Shown: positions 1 to 9,035 of the stretch, one piece after another | How the letters are laid out: each line of letters begins with the position of its first letter | Position numbering within the stretch: the first letter of the stretch is position 1 | Source of the DNA: Vitreimonas flagellata | GTDB lineage: Bacteria; Pseudomonadota; Alphaproteobacteria; Caulobacterales; Aquidulcibacteraceae | NCBI RefSeq assembly: GCF_004634425.1 | Contig: NZ_SBJL01000001.1 | Coordinates: 1,500,046 to 1,564,045, forward strand | Length of the DNA stretch: 64,000 nucleotides | Direction of reading: 5' to 3' | The notes under the pieces: model-generated | What the model saw: only the letters and a program-made list of their open reading frames with translations | Told to the model about the DNA's origin: nothing | Databases searched by the model: none | Position numbers and translations under genes: made by a program

Positions 1-2
1 CC

Positions 3-779
3 GGCACGCCTTATCCGATTGATCGCGAGATGACGGCGCAGGCGTTGGGCTTCCACGCCCCCGCCAGCAATTCGCTCGACGCCGTCGGCTCCCGCGATTT
101 CGCGCTGGCCGCACTCGCCAATCTCTCCATCGCCGCCACGCATCTTTCGCGCCTCGCTGAAGAGATCGTGCTCTGGACAAGCCCGCAATTTGCCTTCGCA
201 TCACTCAGCGACGCATGGTCGACCGGCTCATCGATCATGCCGCAAAAGCGCAATCCGGATGCGGCAGAGCTCATCCGCGCCAAGGCCGCGCGCGTCGGCG
301 CCGATTTCGCTGCGCTCAACGGCATCGTACAGAAACTGCCGCTCGCCTACGCCAAGGATTTGCAGGACGACAAGGCGCTCACCTTCAACGCCTTCGATTC
401 CTTTGCGCTCTCGATCACCGCCATGATTGGCATGATCGAAACCATGCGCTTCAAGCGCGAAGCCATGCGCGCCGCCGCTGCCCGCGGCTATTCCACCGCG
501 ACCGACCTTGCCGATTGGCTGGTGCGCGAGCTCAAAGTCCCGTTCCGGGAAGCACACGAGATCACCGGCAAAATCGTCCGCCGCGCCGAGGATAGCGGCG
601 TCAGCGAGCTTGGCCTGCTGCCGATCGAGGATTTCCAGGCCGTCGATCCGCGCATTACCGATGCCGCACGCGGCTTGTTGACGGTTGAAAAGTCGGTCGA
701 GAGCCGGGATAGCTATGGCGGAACCGCGCCGCAGCGCGTGCGCGAGCAAGTCGAGCGCTGGAAGGAGATGTTCGAATGA
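3..779 (+). CDS. argH: Argininosuccinate lyase, C-terminal part (5' end outside window)
   Basis: Cytosolic enzyme that cleaves argininosuccinate to arginine and fumarate, the last step of arginine synthesis. The reading frame is open from the left edge, so the start lies upstream and about 258 codons are present. The fumarase/aspartase superfamily signature GSSIMPQKRNPDAAE, which contains the catalytic serine loop, is intact, as is the downstream helical region that binds substrate. The first visible residues (GTPYPIDREM) are also typical of ArgH. The stop overlaps the next start by ATGA, so it is probably cotranscribed with the small lipoprotein gene and lysA. Nothing looks broken. Confidence 0.95.
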   Translation, partial: GTPYPIDREMTAQALGFHAPASNSLDAVGSRDFALAALANLSIAATHLSRLAEEIVLWTSPQFAFASLSDAWSTGSSIMPQKRNPDAAELIRAKAARVGADFAALNGIVQKLPLAYAKDLQDDKALTFNAFDSFALSITAMIGMIETMRFKREAMRAAAARGYSTATDLADWLVRELKVPFREAHEITGKIVRRAEDSGVSELGLLPIEDFQAVDPRITDAARGLLTVEKSVESRDSYGGTAPQRVREQVERWKEMFE

Positions 780-973
780 AACGGACCGTACTTATCCTGG
801 CGGCGCTGACTTTGCTTTCGGCTTGCGGCATCCCCGGCGATCTCGAGCGCCCCGATCCGCTCTGGGATCGCGAAGGCGCGATCCGTCGCGAGTGCCAGCA
901 ACAAGCCGAGCGCAACCAGCCGCAAGACGCGCGCTGCGCCCAATACGAAACCGGGGCGCAGACCAACCCGTGA
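776..973 (+). CDS. lptM: Small lipoprotein, LptM-like
   Basis: A 65-residue protein with a lipoprotein signal peptide: positive N-terminus (MKRT), hydrophobic stretch and lipobox LLSAC with the lipidated Cys near residue 17. The rest is short, polar and Gln/Arg rich, ending in NP. Tiny lipoproteins at this place, just before lysA in alphaproteobacteria, belong to the LptM/YifL family. E. coli LptM assists oxidative maturation of the LptD translocon. The family assignment rests on size, lipobox and position, because there is little sequence to compare. It overlaps argH (ATGA) and lysA (GTGA), indicating translational coupling. Confidence 0.75.
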   Translation: MKRTVLILAALTLLSACGIPGDLERPDPLWDREGAIRRECQQQAERNQPQDARCAQYETGAQTNP

Positions 974-2229
974 ACCATTTCGACTATCGCGGCGGCGTGC
1001 TCTGCTGCGAAGGCGTTTCGCTGGAAGCCATCGCGGAAGCCGTCGGCACGCCGGTCTATGTCTATTCGAGCGCCACGCTTGAGCGGCACTACGAAGTGTT
1101 CAAGCAGGCGTTCGCGCCGCGCGACACGCTGGTCGCCTTCGCCGTCAAAGCCAATGCGAACATCGCGGTCATCAACACGCTCGCACGCAAAGGCGCGGGC
1201 GCCGATACGGTGAGCCAAGGCGAGATCGAGCGCGCGCTTGTTGCAGGCGTGCCGCCCGAGCGCATCATTTTCTCCGGCGTTGGCAAAACCGAAGACGAAC
1301 TGGCGTTCGCGGTGAAAACCGGCGTGCACCAGATCAATGTCGAGAGCATCGCCGAACTCGAAACGCTCTCGCAGATCGCGGCGAGCCTGAACGCCAAGCC
1401 TTCGATCGCCATTCGTGTGAACCCGGATGTCGGCGCTGGCGGGCACGAGAAGATCACCACCGGCAAGGGCGACACGAAGTTCGGCGTCTCCATCGACCAA
1501 GCGCTGCAATATTATGGTCGCGCCCATAGCGATCCGCATCTGCACGCGCGCGGCCTCGCCGTACACATCGGCAGCCAGATCAAAGACCTCGGCCCGCTCG
1601 AAGAAGCGTTCAAAGCGATGCGTGGCATGGCGGAGCGCTTGCGGGCTGCGGGACTCAGCATTGATCGGCTCGATCTCGGCGGCGGCCTGGGCGTGCCCTA
1701 TTTCAACGAACCCGATCCGCCGACGCCGGCCGAATACGCCGCGATGGTCAATCGCGTGTTCGACGGCTTGGATATTGGCCTTGCGTTCGAGCCCGGCCGC
1801 ATGATCGCGGGCAATGCGGGCGTACTGCTCTCTCGCGTGATCCGCCTGCAGGAGCGCCCGACGCGGCCAATCGTGGTGCTGGATGCGGGCATGAACGATC
1901 TCATCCGTCCCGCCATTTACGACGCCTATCACGGCATCAAACCGGTGCGTGAACCGAAGGGCGGCGCGGAAACGGCGTACGATGTCGTCGGCCCCATTTG
2001 CGAAACCGGCGATCTCTTCACGCGCAATCGCGCGCTGCCGCCGCTCGAAGCGGGCGATCTCGTCGCCTTCATGACGGCTGGCGCGTACGGCGCGACGATG
2101 TCATCCACCTACAACGCCCGCGCGCTTGTCGCCGAAGTTTTGGTGCGCGGCGACAAATACGAAATCGTGCGCAAGAGATGGGAGCTGAAAGATCAGCTCG
2201 CACTCGAGCAGATTCCAAGCTGGGAGTAG
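970..2229 (+). CDS. lysA: Diaminopimelate decarboxylase
   Basis: PLP-dependent alanine-racemase-fold enzyme converting meso-diaminopimelate to lysine, the final step of lysine synthesis. The GTG start at 970 is chosen because it overlaps the preceding stop as GTGA and gives the normal family length (419 aa). The frame stays open further upstream, but that part lies inside argH and lptM. The PLP lysine is Lys60 in FAVKANAN. HIGSQ, the glycine-rich DLGGGLGV segment, EPGR and the C-terminal GAYGATMSS loop, all usual for LysA, are present. It is the third gene of the argH-lptM-lysA run and is followed closely by a lipoprotein gene. Confidence 0.96.
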   Translation: MNHFDYRGGVLCCEGVSLEAIAEAVGTPVYVYSSATLERHYEVFKQAFAPRDTLVAFAVKANANIAVINTLARKGAGADTVSQGEIERALVAGVPPERIIFSGVGKTEDELAFAVKTGVHQINVESIAELETLSQIAASLNAKPSIAIRVNPDVGAGGHEKITTGKGDTKFGVSIDQALQYYGRAHSDPHLHARGLAVHIGSQIKDLGPLEEAFKAMRGMAERLRAAGLSIDRLDLGGGLGVPYFNEPDPPTPAEYAAMVNRVFDGLDIGLAFEPGRMIAGNAGVLLSRVIRLQERPTRPIVVLDAGMNDLIRPAIYDAYHGIKPVREPKGGAETAYDVVGPICETGDLFTRNRALPPLEAGDLVAFMTAGAYGATMSSTYNARALVAEVLVRGDKYEIVRKRWELKDQLALEQIPSWE

Positions 2230-2231
2230 AG

Positions 2232-2810
2232 ATGCGAACGATCCTGACCGCGCTGGCCGCCCTTGCCTTGAGCGCCTGCGCCAACACACCTGCGCCATCG
2301 CCGCAAGACACGTTCTTCGCCAATCTCTCGACGCTCTGCGGCAATGCTTATTCTGGCCGCGTCGTCACGACAGACGCAGCCGACGCGAGCTTCGCCAGCC
2401 AGCCGCTCGTGATGCATGTGCGTGATTGCAGCACGAGTGAAATCCGTGTGCCGTTCAATGTCGGCGAAAATCGCTCGCGCACCTGGGTGATCACGCGCAC
2501 GGCCGAAGGCCTGCGCCTGAAGCACGATCACCGCCACGAAGACGGCAGCGAAGACGTGCTCACCCAATATGGCGGCGACACCGCCAATTCCGGCTCGTCC
2601 ACGCGCCAAGAATTCCCGGCCGACGAGCATTCCAAGCAACTCTTCAGGGCCAACAACATCCCCGCCTCTGTGGACAACGTCTGGGCGGTCGAGGTGCATC
2701 CCGGCCAAACCTTCGCTTACGAATTACGCCGCCCGAACCGGCATTTCCGTGTCGAGTTCGATCTGACGCGCCCAGTTCCCGCACCGCCCGCCTCCTGGGG
2801 CGCAAATTAA
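2232..2810 (+). CDS. Predicted lipoprotein of unknown function
   Basis: A 192-aa protein starting two bases after the lysA stop. The N-terminus is a lipoprotein signal (MRTILTALAALALSAC, lipidation at Cys16), so it should be anchored to a membrane facing the periplasm. The mature part has two further cysteines (near residues 36 and 63), a run of beta-type sequence and a conserved-looking KHDHRHEDG segment. No enzyme motif is recognised. The tight spacing to lysA suggests it belongs to the same operon, but nothing links it to lysine synthesis. Confidence 0.8.
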   Translation: MRTILTALAALALSACANTPAPSPQDTFFANLSTLCGNAYSGRVVTTDAADASFASQPLVMHVRDCSTSEIRVPFNVGENRSRTWVITRTAEGLRLKHDHRHEDGSEDVLTQYGGDTANSGSSTRQEFPADEHSKQLFRANNIPASVDNVWAVEVHPGQTFAYELRRPNRHFRVEFDLTRPVPAPPASWGAN

Positions 2811-2895
2811 GCCTTTTTCAGCGGCGGCCACGGCGACTCTCTGGGGTTTGGTCATGGTTTGGCCAGACAGCGACTGTTAGGCTCGCGTCGCCGGC

Positions 2896-5427
2896 ATGAG
2901 ACATCAGGACGCCCTCGCCCAGCTCGCCCGCGAAACCCAGCGCGCCAAGGGCCGGCTGGCGCTGGAACGCGGCTTGCGCGCGGCGTTCTTTCTCGCCGCC
3001 GCCATTGGCCTCTGGGCCCTCATCGCGCTGATCGGCGGCCACGAGAGGCTGCCGCTCTTGCTGCAAAGCTTGACCGCGATCGCCGCGCTGCTCGTGTTTG
3101 CGTGGCTCGGCGTTCGCGCCAAGCGCGCCTGGCGCCAACCCACGGAAGAAGAAGCCCGCGCTCGGCTCGCCGAAGACGCGCGGCTCGATGCCGGCGCGTT
3201 CGAAGCGCTGCGCGATCAGCCGACACGCTATGACGCATTTTCCGTTGCGCTCTGGCAGCGCGAGCGCGAACGCGCGATCGAGCGCGCCGAAAAAGCACGC
3301 GCGGGCCCGCCACGCGTGCGGCTGGACGAACTTGATCCTTACAAGCTGCGCTACGGCTTGCTCGTGGCGCTGCTGCTTGGCCTACTGATCGCAAACGTGA
3401 ACGCGCCGGATCGTTTGGCGCGCGCGTTCTTGCCTGATCCCGGCCCATTGCTCGGCGATCAGGAAATGGCGATCGAAGCCTGGGCGACGCCAGCGGACTA
3501 CACGCACGCCGGCCCGGTTTCTCTTAGCGAAGTGATTGGCGAGCGCGTCGAGACGCCGCCCAGCGTGGAAGTCACGGTGCGTCTCACCGGCCCGACTGGC
3601 GCGCCCGCGCTGGTGTTTGACGGCGGCAGCGAACACTTACGCCAACGCTTTGCGCGCGCGGCCGACGGCGCCTGGGAAGCACGCATGCAAATCCCGCGTG
3701 GCGGTCAGCTCAAAATCGTGCGCTTTCACACCCGCGCGCAATGGCGCCTCGCGCCAGCGCCCGACGCCGCGCCGACGGCCGATTTCATCGCGCCTATGGC
3801 GAGCTTGCCGGACGAACACGTCGCCATCTCTTGGCGCGCGCGCGACGATTTCGGCGTACGCCGAATGGCGCTGCGTGTCCGCCCGATCAATCCGCCCGAA
3901 GGCTTGGTGCGCGCTGATCCGGTCGATACCGAACTGGAAGTCCCCGCTGGCGATCCCGCCGAGGCGCAATCTGAAACCACGATCGATCTCGCCGCCCACC
4001 CGTACGCCGGCATGGAAGTCGAAGCGCGCGTCGTCGCCTTCGATGCGCTGGGCCAAGAGGGTGTCAGCGATCCGATGCGCTTTACGCTGCCGGAAAAAAT
4101 CTTCCTGCAGCCGCTGGCGCAAGCCGCGATTGAAATTCGCCGGCACATCCTGGCCGAGCGCCGCGCCTACAATGAGGAGCGCAGCGCCGAACGCCGCACC
4201 ATTCCTGCGGGCGGCATCATTCTTGGCACACAGCGCATCGAAGTCCGCGACTATGATCGCCAGCCAGCTTTGCAGCGCGCGCCCGAAGGCATTCGCCGCG
4301 CCGCGCGCCTGATCGATGCGCTCACCATGGAGCCGCACGACGGTTATTTCCGCGACCTCGCCGTCTTCCTCGGCCTCAGCTCCGCCCGCGCGCAACTCGA
4401 TGTCGCGCGCGATATCGATGCGACCGAGGTGGCCGCAGACACGCTCTGGCGCACGGCTCTGCGTGCTGAGTACGGCGGCGCCGCTGATGCGCGGCGCGCG
4501 TTGGAAGAAGCGCAGCGCCAATTGGCCGAAGCGCTTGCGCAGAACGCGCCACAAGAGCGCATCCGTCAATTGATGGAAGCGCTCCGCCGCGCCACCGACA
4601 ATTACATGCAAGCTCTGGTGCAAGAAGCGCTGCGCAACGGCGACCGCGCCAACATGGAAGACACCGAGGATCAAACCAATATCAGCGGCCAGGACATCCA
4701 GCAGATGCTGGAGCAGGTTCAGCGTCTCTCAGAACAAGGCCGCAATGAAGAGGCCAACCAGCTTCTACAACAGCTGGCGAACATCCTCGCCAATATGGAA
4801 GTGCAGCTCGAGCAAGCGCAGGGCGAAGGTGGCGAGCAATCTGACGAACAAATGCAGCAAAGCATGGACGCCCTCTCCGAGCAGATGGGCGAACAGCGCG
4901 CGCTGCGCGACGAAACACGCCAGCAGCAAGGCCAAGGCGGCAATCAGCAAGGCAGCCAAGGCCTTGCCCAACGCCAATCCGAAATCCGCCAAGGCCTCGC
5001 TGAAGCACAGCGTATGGCCGAAGACTCCGGCGCAGCGCCGAACGAAAACCTCAACGCCGCTGGCGAAGCGATGCGCCAAGCCGAGGACGCCCTGCGGCGC
5101 GGCGATCTGGAAGACGCGGAACGCGCGCAGAGTGCGGCGTTGGAAAACCTACGCGAAGGCGCGGAATCACTTGCGGCTGAAATGCGCGAACGCGGCCAGC
5201 AGAATGGGAACCAAGAGCAATCCGGCGACGGCGCGCGCGATCCGCTGAACCGCCCCGTCAACGGCGCCGGCGCCTCAAGCGGCGAAGGCGAAATTCCAAG
5301 CCAAGCGGATCCGGTGCGCGCGCGCGAAATTTTCGACGAAATCCGCCGCCGCGCGCAAGATCCCAATAGACCTGAAGCCGAGCGCGAATATCTAAGACGC
5401 TTGCTCGACCGCTTCGGCGATTCATAA
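2896..5427 (+). CDS. TIGR02302 family (DUF4175) membrane protein
   Basis: Large 843-aa protein of a family largely confined to alphaproteobacteria. Two hydrophobic segments close to the N-terminus (about residues 30-75) and one near 150-170 anchor it in the inner membrane. A beta-rich middle region (about 200-420) is probably periplasmic. The C-terminal half is helical and very rich in Gln, Glu and Ala (about 540-790), likely coiled coil, ending with a conserved RRLLDRFGDS tail. The function is unknown in the family. Its place after lysA is the usual one in Caulobacterales-type genomes. The 85-bp gap before it may hold its own promoter. Confidence 0.9.
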   Translation: MRHQDALAQLARETQRAKGRLALERGLRAAFFLAAAIGLWALIALIGGHERLPLLLQSLTAIAALLVFAWLGVRAKRAWRQPTEEEARARLAEDARLDAGAFEALRDQPTRYDAFSVALWQRERERAIERAEKARAGPPRVRLDELDPYKLRYGLLVALLLGLLIANVNAPDRLARAFLPDPGPLLGDQEMAIEAWATPADYTHAGPVSLSEVIGERVETPPSVEVTVRLTGPTGAPALVFDGGSEHLRQRFARAADGAWEARMQIPRGGQLKIVRFHTRAQWRLAPAPDAAPTADFIAPMASLPDEHVAISWRARDDFGVRRMALRVRPINPPEGLVRADPVDTELEVPAGDPAEAQSETTIDLAAHPYAGMEVEARVVAFDALGQEGVSDPMRFTLPEKIFLQPLAQAAIEIRRHILAERRAYNEERSAERRTIPAGGIILGTQRIEVRDYDRQPALQRAPEGIRRAARLIDALTMEPHDGYFRDLAVFLGLSSARAQLDVARDIDATEVAADTLWRTALRAEYGGAADARRALEEAQRQLAEALAQNAPQERIRQLMEALRRATDNYMQALVQEALRNGDRANMEDTEDQTNISGQDIQQMLEQVQRLSEQGRNEEANQLLQQLANILANMEVQLEQAQGEGGEQSDEQMQQSMDALSEQMGEQRALRDETRQQQGQGGNQQGSQGLAQRQSEIRQGLAEAQRMAEDSGAAPNENLNAAGEAMRQAEDALRRGDLEDAERAQSAALENLREGAESLAAEMRERGQQNGNQEQSGDGARDPLNRPVNGAGASSGEGEIPSQADPVRAREIFDEIRRRAQDPNRPEAEREYLRRLLDRFGDS

Positions 5428-5437
5428 CGGAGGAAAC

Positions 5438-5962
5438 ATGCGCACGCTTTTCGCAACGGCCGCTCTGGCCGCACTCGTCGCCTGCTCGCCGCCCGCGCAA
5501 GCGCCACAGCACGACACGCCCACACCGCCGCCGACTGAGATCGCGTGCAACAGCGTGGAACCAAACCTCTCGCGCCAAGTCGGCGTTGAAGAGGAACTCG
5601 CGGTCGCTGCCGCCGCCTCAGATCTGCGCGGCGGCCGCATCGCGCCCGGCACGTATGATCTGACGCAAGCCGTACGCATCGGTGCGGCCACAGGATGGAC
5701 CAACACACGCTCGGTCGCGCTCGAAGTAACAGAAGCTGCCGATGGCGGCGTTACGTTCAACTGGGCGGGCGCCGCGCCCGACGGGGCGATCGATCGCTGG
5801 ACAGCGGACTTCAGCGAAACGCCCAGCGCCAGCATCACCTATACATGCGGCCGCGTCGGCAATGTCGCGGCGGAGTTCAGCGCAACGCCGGACTCGCTGG
5901 AGCTGCGCCTACCTGACGGCGCCAACGGCCGGCTGAATCTGAGCTTCGCGCGACGGCCTTAA
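5438..5962 (+). CDS. Predicted lipoprotein of unknown function
   Basis: A 174-aa protein starting 10 bases after the TIGR02302 gene, with a GGAGGAAAC ribosome-binding site immediately upstream. The signal peptide ends in a lipobox (AALVAC, Cys16) followed by a Pro-rich linker. The remaining ~130 residues look like a small beta domain with one Cys pair (about residues 35 and 130). No family is recognised. It ends tail-to-tail with the phosphoribosyltransferase gene, overlapping it by four bases. Confidence 0.8.
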   Translation: MRTLFATAALAALVACSPPAQAPQHDTPTPPPTEIACNSVEPNLSRQVGVEEELAVAAAASDLRGGRIAPGTYDLTQAVRIGAATGWTNTRSVALEVTEAADGGVTFNWAGAAPDGAIDRWTADFSETPSASITYTCGRVGNVAAEFSATPDSLELRLPDGANGRLNLSFARRP

Positions 5963-6477
5963 TCGATGGCGGCGATGTATGGCAGGCCGCGATAACGGCC
6001 TGCGTCGTCCATGCCGTAGCCGACGAGAAAATCGCCCGGCGCGTCCCAGCCGATCGCATCGATGTGTTCGCCCATCGCCAGCGGCTTGCGCACAAACGCG
6101 CACGCCAACGTCCGCGTCGCGCCCTTGGCCATCAAATGCGCGCGCGCATACGCAATGGTGCGGCCGCTATCGAACACGTCATCGACGATCAAAGCGGGCC
6201 GGCCTTCGACCGAGCGCGAAATATCAGCGCGCACCACGACCTTGCCCGAGCTTTCGCGCGCGTCGCGATAGCTCTCCAGCCACAGTGAATCGTAGATCGG
6301 ATGTTTGCCGCGCTTCTCGATCGCACGCATGAGATCAGCCGCGAACGGGATTGCGCCTTGCAGCAAAGCGATGACGGTCCAACCGTCATCGACTTCGCTC
6401 AATTGATCGGCAATCTGTTCGACGCGCGCCGCTATGCCCGCTTCATCAAGCAGAACGCGCAATCGCGCGTCAGCCAT
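5959..6477 (-). CDS. hpt: Phosphoribosyltransferase, hypoxanthine-type
   Basis: A type I phosphoribosyltransferase of 172 aa, expected to salvage hypoxanthine or guanine to the nucleotide using PRPP. The PRPP-binding loop ALIVDDVFDSGRTI is clear, preceded by the flexible-loop region with LWLESYRDARESSGKV. The start at 6477 (MADARLRV) is preferred over an earlier in-frame ATG because it overlaps the upstream gene's stop by eight bases and fits the family length. It lies downstream of the zinc-ribbon gene in one transcription unit. Base specificity cannot be read from sequence alone, so xanthine-type use is possible. Confidence 0.88.
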   Translation of the reverse strand: MADARLRVLLDEAGIAARVEQIADQLSEVDDGWTVIALLQGAIPFAADLMRAIEKRGKHPIYDSLWLESYRDARESSGKVVVRADISRSVEGRPALIVDDVFDSGRTIAYARAHLMAKGATRTLACAFVRKPLAMGEHIDAIGWDAPGDFLVGYGMDDAGRYRGLPYIAAID

Positions 6478-7363
6478 TCGTGAAGCGCAGGCCCGCGACC
6501 GGCTCAAGCGCGCTGGTCGTCGCCGGATGCGCGTCAACCGGCTGGTCGAGCGTCAGCGGCTCTTCGCCATGCTCAGCCGCCGGCGCTGCTTCCGGCGAAA
6601 CGCGCGGCAGGCTGTCGGCGATCGACATTTCCGAGAAGCTCGCAAACGTCGTCTCGAGATCGACAGCGTCAGCCGGCGGGTTTTCGACGCGAATTTGGAA
6701 CGGAATCGATTCACCCGCCGTCAGCGGCTGATCGGTGACCGTATTCACGAGCTCGAAGATTTCCTGCGAACGCGTGTCGCGCAGCGAGACGCGCACCGGC
6801 GGCACGAGCTTGTCGTCACGGCCAATGTTACGGACTTCGCCCGAGACCAGAAGGATCGGCGTCGGGCCATCGAAGGCGCGCTCGACCGAGAGGTCATAGA
6901 ATTCGAGGCCATAGACGTTCACGTCCAGACCAAGTGCGGCGAACGCACTGGCCGAACGCGGCCAAATCTCGGCGACGTCCTGGCGGAACGCCACCATGCC
7001 CGTGGCCGAAGCCGCGAGCGCTGCACCGGTCGCGGTCCACACGACGGCGGCGGCGCGGGCGCGTTCTTTGCGCATCCGGTCAGCTTGTTGGGCGCGGAAT
7101 TTCGCGGCGGCGGACGGGGCCGGGCCCGGCTGCTCGGCGGCGCGACGCAATCTTTCGACACGTTCGCGTGTCAGTGGCTCATTGGCCGACGCTTCGGCCC
7201 GAACGCCTTCCGCCATTGGCTCAGCCGCCGTCCGCAGCTCCAGTTGCGGTTCGGCAAACCAGGAGAATCCGCATGCCGCACACCGCACCGTCCGCCCAGC
7301 GGGTCCGATTGCGGCGTCGTCAGCGTAATAACGCGTCGAGCAAGACGTGCAGGTAAGGATCAT
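6470..7363 (-). CDS. MJ0042-type zinc-ribbon membrane protein
   Basis: A 297-aa protein beginning with a short zinc ribbon (MILTCTSCSTRYYADD, then VRCAACGFSW: two CxxC knuckles) of the MJ0042 type. An Ala/Arg-rich linker follows, then one hydrophobic helix at about residues 107-130. After the helix is a beta-rich C-terminal domain (about 150-260) resembling the DUF3426-like region found in many such proteins. Zinc-ribbon proteins of this design lie divergent from ftsEX in many alphaproteobacteria. The function is unknown. It shares an 8-bp overlap with the downstream phosphoribosyltransferase gene. Confidence 0.85.
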   Translation of the reverse strand: MILTCTSCSTRYYADDAAIGPAGRTVRCAACGFSWFAEPQLELRTAAEPMAEGVRAEASANEPLTRERVERLRRAAEQPGPAPSAAAKFRAQQADRMRKERARAAAVVWTATGAALAASATGMVAFRQDVAEIWPRSASAFAALGLDVNVYGLEFYDLSVERAFDGPTPILLVSGEVRNIGRDDKLVPPVRVSLRDTRSQEIFELVNTVTDQPLTAGESIPFQIRVENPPADAVDLETTFASFSEMSIADSLPRVSPEAAPAAEHGEEPLTLDQPVDAHPATTSALEPVAGLRFTNG

Positions 7364-7431
7364 GGTAACGATACGTTCAGCTGCCCCAGTGACTGATTTT
7401 GGTGCCTTGATTCTAATAAATTTGTCTAGTC

Positions 7432-8178
7432 ATGGCTCGATCTAACCTCGTGGACATAGACCTCTACGAGCGCGGCGCCGTCGTGCGTTTCGCGGGCGTC
7501 GACGCGGGCTATGGCGCAGCCACCGTTTTGGTGGGCGTGGATTTCGAAGCGCGCGCCGGCGAAGTCTCGCTCGTCACGGGCCCCGCCGCCGCTGGCAAGA
7601 CTACGTTCACGCACCTCTTGCGGCTAGCGCTTGAGCCCCGCTCTGGACGCGCTGTAATGTTGGGCGTCGACATCGCTCGCGCCAGTGCGCGCGCCAAGGC
7701 GAATTTGAAAAAGCGCATCGGCTATGTGGCTGAAAACCCAGTGTTCGTTGAGCATTGGAGCGCGTTCGACAACATCGCCATGCCGCTGCGCCTGATGGGT
7801 CAGAGGCCGCGCGACTACGATCAGGACGTGCAAGAACTTGTGGATTTCGTCGGCCTCGGCGACGCCGCTGATCTCACCATCGAAAAACTTTCGAATGCGG
7901 AACGACGTCGCGTCGCCATAGCCCGCGCGCTCGCCGCGAAGCCGACACTCATCCTCGCCGACGATCCAACAGCCGGCATGTCGCCCGCGGACGGGCGGCG
8001 CGTTGTGCGTTTGTTAACGGAGATGCGACGCGTCGGCGCTGCAATTGTGATCACGAGCCAGGACGAAACCCTAGCCGATGTCGGCCCGATCCTGCGCTGG
8101 CGCATGGATCGCGGCCACCTCTCCCGCATCGGCTACGAAGCGGCCGACGATGCGGAGGATGCGGAGGATTATGAATGA
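7432..8178 (+). CDS. ftsE: Cell division ATP-binding protein FtsE (divergent)
   Basis: ABC-type ATPase of the FtsEX complex, which links the divisome to periplasmic peptidoglycan hydrolysis. It has 248 aa with Walker A (GPAAAGKTT), a Q-loop region, signature LSNAERRR and Walker B LILADDPTAG. The signature differs from the usual LSGGEQQR. The residue after the Walker B aspartate is Asp178 rather than the catalytic Glu, and the D-loop reads GMSPADG. The C-terminus ends in an acidic Asp/Glu tail. The assignment as FtsE rests on the directly following ftsX-like permease gene (4-bp overlap) and overall similarity. Reduced ATP hydrolysis is an inference. Confidence 0.87.
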   Translation: MARSNLVDIDLYERGAVVRFAGVDAGYGAATVLVGVDFEARAGEVSLVTGPAAAGKTTFTHLLRLALEPRSGRAVMLGVDIARASARAKANLKKRIGYVAENPVFVEHWSAFDNIAMPLRLMGQRPRDYDQDVQELVDFVGLGDAADLTIEKLSNAERRRVAIARALAAKPTLILADDPTAGMSPADGRRVVRLLTEMRRVGAAIVITSQDETLADVGPILRWRMDRGHLSRIGYEAADDAEDAEDYE

Positions 8179-9035
8179 GGCGGGCGCTGCCGGGGGTTGA
8201 ACGGGCGCTGTTCTGGACGCTCGTGTTCGCCGCGTTCGCGGCGGTGGCTGTGGCGTTGGGCGCGCGCGCGGCCGACCGCATCGCAGTGAGCTACGAGCAA
8301 CAACGCACCAATTACGCCATCGTCCGCGTCATCGCCCCCGAGGGCGAAGAAGCCATCACGGCCGCCCAAACCGCGCTCAACACCGCCCCGCACGTAACGA
8401 GCGCCGCGCCCATGACGGCAGGTCGCGCCGCGGCACTGCTCCAGCAATGGGGCGGCTCGGATGTGGCCGCTGAGGATTTGCCGCCGCTGCGCCTGTTCGA
8501 GATCGAACTGGCCCCCGCCGAAGCCCAGGTCGACGTGAATGGCGACATCGTCGCCGCCCTCGCCCAGGGCGGGGTCACGGCCGAAGTCGTCGGCGCGCCG
8601 GACACTGGCTCCGGCGGAGGTCTGGCGGGAATCGTTCGTCAGATCGCGCTTTGGGGCGCGGCGGCGTTCGCGGTTTTGATGGCGGTGATCGTCTGGCTTG
8701 CGGCGCGCGGGCTGGCGGCGCGGCGGCGCGAAATGGTCACCGTCATGTGTGACCTGGGCGCGACCCAAGGCGAAACCGCGGGCCGGATTGCCGACGAAGC
8801 GGCCATGACCGGGCTCGTTGCTGGCGTCGTTGGCGGCGTGCTGGCCGGAATCACGGCGCTTGTCGTGTTGATGCTGGCCATTCCTGGCGTGCAGCTTGAA
8901 ACTCTGCGCGACATGATTCTGCCGATCGATCTTCTCCCCATCGCCGCAGCGCCCATCGGCGTCGCCATCGCCGCCGGCGCTGGCGCGCGTGCGGCCGCGG
9001 CCACGATCCATCGGCAGGCCGCGAGGCTGGGCTGA
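8175..9035 (+). CDS. ftsX: Cell division permease FtsX
   Basis: Membrane partner of FtsE, 286 aa. One transmembrane helix near the N-terminus (about residues 12-33) is followed by a periplasmic domain (about 40-150). Three more helices lie at about 155-180, 210-240 and 255-280, matching the four-helix FtsX topology. The loop RGLAARRREMVTVMCDLGAT between helices 2 and 3 resembles the cytoplasmic coupling segment that contacts FtsE. The start overlaps ftsE by ATGA and the stop overlaps the next gene by TGATG, so this is the core of a five-gene operon. Confidence 0.87.
   Translation: MRRALPGVERALFWTLVFAAFAAVAVALGARAADRIAVSYEQQRTNYAIVRVIAPEGEEAITAAQTALNTAPHVTSAAPMTAGRAAALLQQWGGSDVAAEDLPPLRLFEIELAPAEAQVDVNGDIVAALAQGGVTAEVVGAPDTGSGGGLAGIVRQIALWGAAAFAVLMAVIVWLAARGLAARRREMVTVMCDLGATQGETAGRIADEAAMTGLVAGVVGGVLAGITALVVLMLAIPGVQLETLRDMILPIDLLPIAAAPIGVAIAAGAGARAAAATIHRQAARLG

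Noticed and set aside
655..1932. A 425-codon open frame on the minus strand opposite lysA
   Set aside because: It is the antisense shadow of lysA; GC-rich coding sequence gives long frames on the other strand. No recognisable protein motif.
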